A stretch of DNA of 12,908 nucleotides from DASWJZ01 sp964487455 (GTDB lineage: Bacteria > Pseudomonadota > Alphaproteobacteria > Rhizobiales > Afifellaceae). This document shows positions 1-6,622 of this stretch, in pieces. The position numbers and the translations under genes are program-made. The DNA is taken from positions 1-12,908 of the forward strand of contig CAZARE010000119.1 in assembly GCA_964487455.1 (NCBI GenBank), in the 5' to 3' direction. The notes under the pieces are model-generated. The model made no database searches. It was not told the DNA's origin and worked only from the letters and a program-made list of their open reading frames with translations. The first letter of the stretch is position 1; each line of letters opens with the position of its first letter.

Positions 1-896
1 CGCTCGCGCAGCCAGAGATAGAGACCGCTGCCCACGACAAGCGGCGCCCCGGCGACGATCCAGATGTCGGGCGGCTCGTCGAAGACCAGCCAGCTCGCAG
101 CCGACAGGTAGATCACCTGACTGTAGATGAAGGGCGCCAGCGTGGAGGCCGGCGCCAGCCGGTGAGCGATGGCGAAGATCTGGTGGCCGACGGCGCCGGA
201 AATGCCGACCGCGGCGAACGCCACCCAGGACACCGGATCGCTTGGCCACCGCCAGTCCCCGAAGGCGAAAGGCATGATGCAGACCATGGCGATGAGGGCC
301 GTGTAGAGCTGCTGGGTCGATGCGGAGTCGATCCCCGCGAGCCTGCGCGTCGTGATGTTGTAGAGCGCGTAGCAGATGACGGTGATGAGGGAAATGAGAA
401 CATAAACGCTGAAGGCGTCAGAGCCCGGCTGGATGATCACCAGCACGCCGCCGAAGCCGACCAGGATCGCGAGCCAGCGGCGCCAGCCGACGCGCTCTCC
501 CAGCAGCGGCACTGACAGCGCGCAGACCAGCAGCGGCACCGAGAACAGGATCGAGCCGGTGACCGTCAGCGGCAGATAGCGGATGGCGAAGAAGTTGGCG
601 ACGGTGGCGCCGAGAAGCACCAGGCCGCGCAGCAGCTCCAGCCGCGGGCTGTGGCTGCGCAGGATCACGGTGCCGTAGCGCGGCAGCAGCAGTCCGGCGA
701 CGAGCGCGAAGTGCACGAGGTAGCGCACGAACGCCACCTCCAGCGGCGGCACGCCGCGGATCACCAGCCACTTCGCCGAAACGTCGATGCCGGTGAACAT
801 GAGGAAGGCGATCAGAACGAGGCCGATACCAAGCAGCCGGCGGTCCTCGATCGGGGCGACGCCGGTGGGGACCGGCTGCGGACTACTCCGATCCAT
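1..896 (-). CDS. EamA/DMT-family permease, C-terminus cut by the window edge
   Basis: The reading frame is open from an ATG at 896 to the window edge with no stop, giving 298 residues. The translation is strongly hydrophobic, with about ten predicted membrane helices in two halves of five, as in EamA drug/metabolite transporters. It starts MDRSSPQPVPTGVAPIEDRR. Typical EamA segments include ITVICYALYNITTRR-like sequence in the middle and a second-half stretch GAVGHQIFAIAHRLAPAS. EamA proteins are usually about 300 residues, so probably only a few C-terminal residues are missing. The start lies inside the end of the upstream aldolase gene (14-bp overlap, 883-896), so translation is probably coupled; no clear Shine-Dalgarno site is seen. 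It should be an inner-membrane carrier for a small metabolite. The substrate cannot be read from sequence; the linked aldolase suggests a small oxo-acid or related compound, which is inference. Confidence 0.85.
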   Translation of the reverse strand, partial: MDRSSPQPVPTGVAPIEDRRLLGIGLVLIAFLMFTGIDVSAKWLVIRGVPPLEVAFVRYLVHFALVAGLLLPRYGTVILRSHSPRLELLRGLVLLGATVANFFAIRYLPLTVTGSILFSVPLLVCALSVPLLGERVGWRRWLAILVGFGGVLVIIQPGSDAFSVYVLISLITVICYALYNITTRRLAGIDSASTQQLYTALIAMVCIMPFAFGDWRWPSDPVSWVAFAAVGISGAVGHQIFAIAHRLAPASTLAPFIYSQVIYLSAASWLVFDEPPDIWIVAGAPLVVGSGLYLWLRE

Positions 897-1803
897 GCGG
901 TCGGGCGCGCGGTTCCGCTTCGGCCTCGGCGACCTCCCGCAGGAGCTGCCGCTTGTCTTCTTCGGAGAGGCGGGTCAGCGGGGGCAGCACCGTCTCCAGC
1001 GCGGGATCGTCAAGCCGCGCCGCCAACACCGCCTTGACGCTCGGGATCGGGGGCTTGCGGAAGATGAGCGCGCGGACAGCGCAGGCCGTTTCGAGAGCCG
1101 CCGCGTCGCCCTCATGGAACGCGCGGGCGGAGAGCGCCGAGGTGACGTTGGCGCTGCCGGAAATGCAGCCGGCGAAATCTCCATCGCGCGCCTTCAGCAA
1201 CACCGCCTCCGTGCTCGGGAAGACGGCGAGGTCGGACGAGATCGCCGCGACCCTTGCGGCGTAGTCCATGTTGCCGGAGGAGTCCTTGAGCCCGGCGATG
1301 CGGCCGCCGAACGCGCCGCGCAGGCGCTCGATCAGCGCCGGCGCGTACTCGACGCCGGAGAGCTGCGGGAAGTTGTAGAGGTAAAGATCGATGGGCTCGT
1401 CGGCGGTGGCGGCGACGATGCAGTCGAAATAGGCGAAGACGCCTTCGTCGGAGACGCCCTTGTAGTAGAACGGCGGCAAGAGCAGCGCGCCGGCGAAGCC
1501 GAGGGCCGCAGCATGCTTCGTGAGCGCCACGGCGTCGCCGACCGCGGCGGCGCCGGTGCCGGTCATCAGGCGGTGAAGCGGTAGCCCGCCGGCGGCGGCC
1601 TCCATGATGGACATGCGCTGGCGAAGCGTGAACGAGGTGGCTTCGCCGGTGGTGCCGCAGACGTTCAGCGCGTCACAGCCATGGTCGAGGAGCCAGCGGC
1701 AGAGCGTGACAAAGCGCGGCAGGTCCGGCGCGAGGCCGGCAGTCACCGGCGTCGGCGCCGCGGCGATCACCCCATGCAGGGCGGAGGTCCTTTCGCGGCC
1801 CAT
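883..1803 (-). CDS. DapA/N-acetylneuraminate lyase superfamily aldolase, substrate unknown
   Basis: This 306-residue protein has the class I aldolase TIM-barrel signatures of the DHDPS/NAL superfamily: GTTGE at 50-54 (pyruvate carboxylate loop), a Tyr pair at 113-114, YNFP at 143-146 with catalytic Tyr143, and KDSSGN at 173-178 with Lys173 as the expected Schiff-base lysine. Length is typical of the family (about 290-310). In E. coli DapA the sequence after YNVP carries an arginine (R138) that binds aspartate semialdehyde; here the matching residue is Leu148. That argues against true dihydrodipicolinate synthase and for another pyruvate-type aldolase or lyase. The ATG at 1803 lies 6 bp after the prenyl synthase stop, and the gene overlaps the permease start by 14 bp, so all three look co-transcribed. 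The superfamily call is firm; the substrate is unknown. Confidence 0.88.
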   Translation of the reverse strand: MGRERTSALHGVIAAAPTPVTAGLAPDLPRFVTLCRWLLDHGCDALNVCGTTGEATSFTLRQRMSIMEAAAGGLPLHRLMTGTGAAAVGDAVALTKHAAALGFAGALLLPPFYYKGVSDEGVFAYFDCIVAATADEPIDLYLYNFPQLSGVEYAPALIERLRGAFGGRIAGLKDSSGNMDYAARVAAISSDLAVFPSTEAVLLKARDGDFAGCISGSANVTSALSARAFHEGDAAALETACAVRALIFRKPPIPSVKAVLAARLDDPALETVLPPLTRLSEEDKRQLLREVAEAEAEPRARPHGSE

Positions 1804-1809
1804 GCCGCT

Positions 1810-2808
1810 TCAGCTCTTGCGCTCGGCGACGAAGCGCGCCGCCTGCCGCAACATGTCGGCCTTGCCCTCGAAGCATGCGAGCGCCTTCTCCGCCTCCGCC
1901 ACGAGCCCGGCGAGGCGCCGGCGCGCCGCCTCCACGCCCAGGAGACCGACCAGCGTAGCCTTTCCGGCGGACGAATCCTTGCCGGTGGCCTTGCCAAGCG
2001 TCGCGGCGTCCGACTCCACGTCGAGGAGATCGTCGGCGATCTGAAAGGCCTGGCCGAGGAGATGGCCGTAGTCGCGGAGCGCCTTGCGCCCGGCCCGGTC
2101 GGCGCGGCCGACGATGGCGCCCATCTCGACGGCGGCCGTGATGAGGGCCCCGGTCTTCATCGCCTGAAGACGCAGGATCTCGTTCCGCTCCAGGTCGAGC
2201 GGCGCGCCGCCCGGGGTGAAGCGCCCTTCCGCCTCCAGGTCGAGCATCTGTCCGCCGGCCATGCCGCCGAGCCCCGAGGCGCGGGCAAGCGCGGCGACCA
2301 GATCGGCGCGAATGGCGGGATCCGGGTCAGTCCGCTCGTCGGCAAGCGCGTCGAAGGCAAGCGTGAGGAGCGCGTCGCCAACCAAGATCGCCGTGGCCTC
2401 GTCGTAGGCGCGGTGCGTGGTCGGACGCCCGCGGCGAAGATCATCGTTGTCCATGGCGGGGAGGTCGTCGTGGACGAGGCTGTAGCAATGGATGAACTCG
2501 ACCGCGGCCGCGGCGCGCAGGATGCCGGGCCCCTCGGCGGCGAACACCCGCGCCGCTTCGACAAGCAGGAACGGCCGCAGCCGCTTGCCGCCGCCGAGCG
2601 CGGCATAGCGCATCGCCTTGACGAGGCGCTTCGGCCGGGCGATCTCGCCGGCCAGCGGCTGCGGCGCCAGCAGATCGCCAAGGACCCCTTCCATGGTTTC
2701 GCCGGCGGAAGCGAGGCGGCTTTCGAAAGTCCCGTCCTTCAATTCCAGTCCCCAGACCTTGCGGAAAAACCGCACAATGCGCGAGCGAATTGGCTTGCGG
2801 CAAGCCAT
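1810..2808 (-). CDS. ispA: Polyprenyl synthetase, farnesyl diphosphate synthase type
   Basis: This trans-prenyltransferase condenses IPP with allylic diphosphates; the C15 product would feed squalene and hopanoids. In the 332-residue frame GGGKRLRP is at 72-79, the first Asp-rich motif DDLPAMD at 114-120, KTG at 218-220 and the second Asp motif DDLLD at 259-263. Tyr109 and Ser110, just before the first motif, match the YSLxHDD pattern of E. coli IspA and favour farnesyl over longer products. The start is uncertain. ATG at 2808 has no Shine-Dalgarno and adds a basic leader (7 Arg/Lys in the first 17 residues). A TTG at 2742 (residue 23), 6 nt after GGGGA, would give 310 residues, closer to the usual length near 300. 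The gene leads the minus-strand operon and is divergent from hpnN, which supports a role in hopanoid precursor supply. A geranylgeranyl synthase is the main alternative. Confidence 0.88.
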   Translation of the reverse strand: MACRKPIRSRIVRFFRKVWGLELKDGTFESRLASAGETMEGVLGDLLAPQPLAGEIARPKRLVKAMRYAALGGGKRLRPFLLVEAARVFAAEGPGILRAAAAVEFIHCYSLVHDDLPAMDNDDLRRGRPTTHRAYDEATAILVGDALLTLAFDALADERTDPDPAIRADLVAALARASGLGGMAGGQMLDLEAEGRFTPGGAPLDLERNEILRLQAMKTGALITAAVEMGAIVGRADRAGRKALRDYGHLLGQAFQIADDLLDVESDAATLGKATGKDSSAGKATLVGLLGVEAARRRLAGLVAEAEKALACFEGKADMLRQAARFVAERKS

Positions 2809-2912
2809 GGACAGGCGCTAACAGGCGTTGCGCCGAACTCGGCCGCCCTGCGACCCTCCCCCACATTACAGGGTTAGCACCCGATAGCCGATAAGGTCGG
2901 AGAGATACCCCC
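2809..2912. promoter_or_regulatory. Divergent control region between the prenyl synthase operon and hpnN
   Basis: This 104-bp gap separates genes leaving in opposite directions, so it must carry at least one promoter for each. A direct repeat ACAGGCG occurs at 2811-2817 and 2821-2827, exactly 10 bp apart. An overlapping imperfect dyad runs 2814-2834 (GGCGC-T-AAC, AGGC loop, GTT-GCGCC, one bulged T). Near hpnN a GATAAG at 2890-2895 might be a weak -10, but no convincing -35 is present. The function is inferred from position only. If the prenyl synthase really starts at 2742, the region is 66 bp longer. Confidence 0.45.
2899..2904 (+). promoter_or_regulatory. Ribosome binding site of hpnN
   Basis: GGAGAG ends 8 nt before the ATG at 2913. 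This good match and normal spacing fix the hpnN start and exclude downstream alternatives. Confidence 0.6.
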
Positions 2913-5549
2913 ATGTCAAAGGCCGACCAGTCGATCTTGCGAACGAGCGCGAACGTGGCCGTCCATCACCCCTGGGCGGTCATTGGCGTCGCGCTGATGC
3001 TGACGGTGCTTGCCGCGCTGGCGGCGATGCAGCTGACCATAAACACCAGCACCGAGGACATCCTCTCCAGGAGCCTGCCCTTCCGCCAGGCGGAGATCGC
3101 CTACAAGCAGGTATTCCCGGAAGACGACGTAGCGGTCGTGGTGATCGACGCACCGACCGCGGAGGAGGCCGAGGCGGCGGGTGCGAGCCTCGTTGCGCTC
3201 CTACGGAACCGCCCCGGCGAATTCGAATGGGTCGAGCTCGCCGGCTCGTCGCCGTACTTCGACCGCTACGGCCTCATGTTCCTGGAGCCGGAGCGCATTT
3301 CCGCGGTCGCCGAGCAGCTGCGGCCGGCGCGTCATCTTCTCACCCGCCTGGCGAGCGACCCCAGCTTGCGCGGCGTTGCCGGCCTGCTCGGCATGGCCGA
3401 GCAGGGCGCGACCCAGGGCGCGGCGCCGCCCGAGATGGCGCGCATGCTCGACATGCTCGGCGCGACCACGGAGGCGCGGGCGGAGGGCCGGCCGACGGAG
3501 ATGCCGTGGACCGAGCTTTTCGGGATCGGCGGCTTTCCCGGCGGAGAGCGTCAGATCCTGGAGGTCAAGCCGGTCCTTGACAACACCTCCATCAACCGCG
3601 CCAGCACCGCGATCTCCGCGCTGCAGGAGGCTTTCGCCGAACTCCGCGACGACCATCCCAACGCTACGATCCGCCTGACCGGCGAGCCGGTGCTCAGACA
3701 GCAAGAGCTGAACGACGCCCTCTCCGGAGCGCTCTACGCGAGCGTGCTGTCGCTGATCCTAGTCTCCACCATCCTCACGATCGGTATCCGCTCCGGGCGC
3801 ATGATCGCCGCGCTCCTCATCTCGCTCATCATCGGGGCGGTGTGGACGGCCGGGCTGGCGGCGGTGTCCGTCGGCCAGCTCAATCTGATCTCGATCGCGT
3901 TCGTCGTCCTTTTCTTCGGCCTCGGCATAGACTTCGGCACGCATCTCGGATTGCGACATCTCGAAGCGGCACGAGAGGGCGCCTCGTTCGACGACGCCCT
4001 CAAGCGTGCGATCGCGAGCGAATGGCCCGGGATCAGCCTGAGCGCCCTGTGCGCCGCGCTGGCCTTCCTCTCCTTCGTCCCCACCCCTTACGTCGGCCTT
4101 GCGGAGTTCGGCATCATCTCCGCCCTCGGCATGCTCGTCGCGCTCGTGATCACGTTCACGCTTTTGCCGGCGCTGATGTCGGTGATGCGGCCACAACCGT
4201 CAGAGAAGGCCGTGCGCAATATCGGCCTTGCTCCAATCATCGAACGCCACTACCGGGCGATCCTGGCGCTCGCGGCTTTGATAAGCATTGCCGCCGTGTT
4301 TGTTGCGATGCGCGCCGAGATCGACACCAACCCGCTCAACCTGCAAAACCCGAATACGGAGTCGGTCGAGACCTACCGCGACCTGGCGCGCGATCCGGAG
4401 ACGTCTCCTTATGCGTTGAACGTGCTTGCGCCCGACGTGGAGACGGCGCGCGAGCTGGCGCCGCAGCTTGCGGCACTCGACGGGGTGGCGGGGGTCAGAT
4501 GGATCGGAAGCTTCATACCGGAGAACCAGGACGCGAAGCTGGCGGCGCTGGAAGGCGCGAGACAGCGGCTGGGCGAAAGCTTCTTTTCCGACCAGACGGC
4601 CCCGCCGCCCAGCGACGCCGAGCTAGAGGGCGCCTTCGCGGCGATGCTTTCGAGCGCCGAAGCGATCGCGGCCGTGCCTGACGACGTCCCGGTCGACGAT
4701 TCGATCCGGGCGGCCGGCGGCCGGCTCGCTGAGGCATTGCGGAGCTTCGGCGATGAACGCGGCACCGATCCCGTCGAGCTGCGCACGCTCGGTAGTGCAT
4801 TGACGGACCAGGTCCCTCCGCTCGTCGCGGACCTTGGAGAGAAATTCTCCGTGTCCGAGCCGGTTACGATCGACGATATTCCGGAGTCGTTCCGAAGCGA
4901 CTGGGTCTCCGGTGACGGACAAACCCGGCTGCGCGTCCTGCCGACCGGCGACCTGCCCACGGCGGAGGCCATGCGGACGTTTACGCAGCAAGTGCAGACG
5001 ATTTCGCCGGATCCGGTAGGCGCCCCCGCCGGCGTGACGGGCGCGGGTAGGGCCATTCTTCTCTCCTTCGTGGAGGCGATCGCCTACACCGTGATCGCGA
5101 TCGGCCTTGTGGTCACTGTCCTGCGCCGCCGCTTATCGGACGTGCTGCTCGTGCTCGCGCCGCTGGCGGTCGGGGCGCTGTGGGTCGTTGCCGGTTCGGC
5201 GGCCCTCGATCTGCCCTTCAATTTCGCCAATGTTATCGTCATTCCTCTCCTAATCGGCCTCGGCGTCGCGTCGAGCATTCACATGGTCAACCGGGCACGC
5301 GAGGTGGCGCACGAGGCAGGCGCCGGCGGAGCGAACCTGCTTTCGACCTCAACGCCGCTCGCCGTGCTGATCACGCAGCTGAACACGGTCGCTGCGTTCG
5401 CTACGCTTGCCGTGGCCGACCACCGCGGGCTGTTCAGCATGGGCGTCCTTCTCGGCCTGGCGATATTCTTCGTGCTTGTCGTCTCCTTGATCGTGCTGCC
5501 GTCCTTCATGATCGCGATCGGGGTTGGACGCCGGGCGCCAAGCAGTTGA
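2913..5549 (+). CDS. hpnN: HpnN, RND/MMPL-family hopanoid transporter
   Basis: The 878-residue protein has the RND/MMPL architecture. One N-terminal membrane helix (about 21-42) is followed by a large periplasmic domain (about 43-270), a helix bundle (about 271-425), another helix (about 447-467), a second periplasmic domain (about 468-710) and a final bundle (about 713-872). The first bundle has the RND-type motif GLGID at 336-340; the equivalent second-half motif is GLGVA at 782-786. HpnN is known to move hopanoids from the inner to the outer membrane in Rhodopseudomonas and Burkholderia, and the length fits that family. The call also rests on hpnA and hpnH downstream in the same block. The second domain has an acidic, Ala-rich stretch around 540-620. 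Its TGA stop overlaps the TTG start of hpnA. An unrelated MMPL lipid exporter is possible but unlikely here. Confidence 0.93.
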   Translation: MSKADQSILRTSANVAVHHPWAVIGVALMLTVLAALAAMQLTINTSTEDILSRSLPFRQAEIAYKQVFPEDDVAVVVIDAPTAEEAEAAGASLVALLRNRPGEFEWVELAGSSPYFDRYGLMFLEPERISAVAEQLRPARHLLTRLASDPSLRGVAGLLGMAEQGATQGAAPPEMARMLDMLGATTEARAEGRPTEMPWTELFGIGGFPGGERQILEVKPVLDNTSINRASTAISALQEAFAELRDDHPNATIRLTGEPVLRQQELNDALSGALYASVLSLILVSTILTIGIRSGRMIAALLISLIIGAVWTAGLAAVSVGQLNLISIAFVVLFFGLGIDFGTHLGLRHLEAAREGASFDDALKRAIASEWPGISLSALCAALAFLSFVPTPYVGLAEFGIISALGMLVALVITFTLLPALMSVMRPQPSEKAVRNIGLAPIIERHYRAILALAALISIAAVFVAMRAEIDTNPLNLQNPNTESVETYRDLARDPETSPYALNVLAPDVETARELAPQLAALDGVAGVRWIGSFIPENQDAKLAALEGARQRLGESFFSDQTAPPPSDAELEGAFAAMLSSAEAIAAVPDDVPVDDSIRAAGGRLAEALRSFGDERGTDPVELRTLGSALTDQVPPLVADLGEKFSVSEPVTIDDIPESFRSDWVSGDGQTRLRVLPTGDLPTAEAMRTFTQQVQTISPDPVGAPAGVTGAGRAILLSFVEAIAYTVIAIGLVVTVLRRRLSDVLLVLAPLAVGALWVVAGSAALDLPFNFANVIVIPLLIGLGVASSIHMVNRAREVAHEAGAGGANLLSTSTPLAVLITQLNTVAAFATLAVADHRGLFSMGVLLGLAIFFVLVVSLIVLPSFMIAIGVGRRAPSS

Positions 5550-6541
5550 CCGGCCTTGCGCTCGTTACGGGCGGCAGCGGCTTCATCGGTGGACACCTCG
5601 TCGACAGACTGCTCGCCGCCGGAGAGAGCGTGCGAGTGCTCGACCTTGAGGAACCCGATGAGGCTCCCGCCGAAATCAGCTTCATGCGGGGCTCTGTTGC
5701 GGACCGGTTGGCAGTCGAGCAAGCGCTTGAGGGCGTCGACCGCGTCTACCACCTCGCGGGCATCGCGCATCTCTGGCGGCTCGACAAGGAGGACTACGAC
5801 CGGGTCAACCATCGCGGAACAGAAATCGTCATGCACGCGGCAGCGCGAGCCGGGATACGCAGGGTCGTGCATTGCTCGACGGAAGCGATTCTACTGCCGA
5901 AGCAGCGCAACCGAGATGCCGAGCTCGATGAATCCGCGAACCCTGCGCTGGAGGACATGCCCGGCCCCTATACGCGCTCCAAGCTTCTCGCCGAGCACGC
6001 GGCAGTGGCGGCCGCCAATTCCGGACTGGACGTGGTTGTCGTCAACCCAACCGTTCCGATCGGCCCGGGCGACCGCAACATGACGCCGCCAGCGGCGATG
6101 CTCTCGCTGCTTCTGTCAGGCGGCTCGCCATTCTTTCTCGACTGCATCCTCAATCTGGTCGACGTGCGCGACGTGGCGGATGGCATGGTTCGCGCATGCC
6201 GGCTTGGACGTTCCAGCGAGCGCTACATCCTGGGCGGCCAGAACCTGTCGTTGCGCGAGCTCTTGTCGATTCTGGAGCGAAAGTCCGGGCGTCGCATGCC
6301 GCGCCGCGCTCTGCCTGCGTCGATCGCGCTGACGGCCGGAACAGTCGCCGTGTGGGTCGCTGACCGCCTCACGCATTCGACGCCAGTCGCTACGCGGGAG
6401 GGCGTGCTCCTCGCGCTGCGCTCCGCCCCGTTTGATTGCACCAAGGCGAAGGAGGAGCTCGGGTACGCCCCGCGCCCGGTCGACGGGACCTTGACTGAGG
6501 TCGTGGAGGGGTTCAAGCGAAATGCGGCGGGCCGCAAATAG
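5546..6541 (+). CDS. hpnA: HpnA, hopanoid-associated NAD-dependent epimerase/dehydratase-like SDR
   Basis: An extended short-chain dehydrogenase of 331 residues when read from TTG at 5546. The Rossmann motif TGGSGFIG is at residues 8-15, immediately after the start, as expected for the family. The catalytic set is complete: Ser111 in HCSTEA, and YTRSK with Tyr142 and Lys146. The frame stays open back to 5180, but that part is hpnN read out of frame, and no ATG or GTG lies near the family start; the TTG in the TTGA overlap with the hpnN stop is therefore the best choice and implies translational coupling. HpnA-type proteins occur in many hopanoid clusters and resemble sugar-nucleotide epimerases, but their substrate is not settled. 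A C-terminal hydrophobic patch (SIALTAGTVAVWVA) could touch the membrane. Confidence 0.9.
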   Translation: MTGLALVTGGSGFIGGHLVDRLLAAGESVRVLDLEEPDEAPAEISFMRGSVADRLAVEQALEGVDRVYHLAGIAHLWRLDKEDYDRVNHRGTEIVMHAAARAGIRRVVHCSTEAILLPKQRNRDAELDESANPALEDMPGPYTRSKLLAEHAAVAAANSGLDVVVVNPTVPIGPGDRNMTPPAAMLSLLLSGGSPFFLDCILNLVDVRDVADGMVRACRLGRSSERYILGGQNLSLRELLSILERKSGRRMPRRALPASIALTAGTVAVWVADRLTHSTPVATREGVLLALRSAPFDCTKAKEELGYAPRPVDGTLTEVVEGFKRNAAGRK

Positions 6542-6622
6542 CTCAGGTTTTGTCAGCTTTTTGACAAATAGGCTTGATGAATTGGCGGAAGTACCCGCCC
6601 CTTGGAGGATCGAACGACCGCG
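6542..6622 (+). promoter_or_regulatory. Short AT-rich gap with a dyad, upstream of the DUF2141 gene
   Basis: This 81-bp gap interrupts the tightly packed plus-strand genes. It holds a perfect inverted repeat, TTTGTCA at 6549-6555 and TGACAAA at 6562-6568, around a 6-nt loop. The right arm overlaps TTGACA at 6561-6566, a consensus -35 hexamer, but I see no good -10 at 16-18 bp. GGAGG at 6604-6608 is 14 nt before the ATG at 6623, a rather long spacing. It may be an internal promoter with an operator, or a weak mRNA hairpin; nothing proves either. Confidence 0.35.

Noticed and set aside
787..1584. Plus-strand open frame of 265 codons opposite the aldolase
   Set aside because: Antisense to a well-supported aldolase; Arg/Gly/Glu-rich translation without any domain.
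1681..2877. Plus-strand open frame of 398 codons opposite the prenyl synthase
   Set aside because: It is antisense to a gene with intact DDxxxxD and DDLLD motifs, and its composition is that of a shadow frame.
5180..5545. N-terminal extension of hpnA
   Set aside because: The extra 122 codons are hpnN read in another frame; the SDR fold starts right after TTG 5546.
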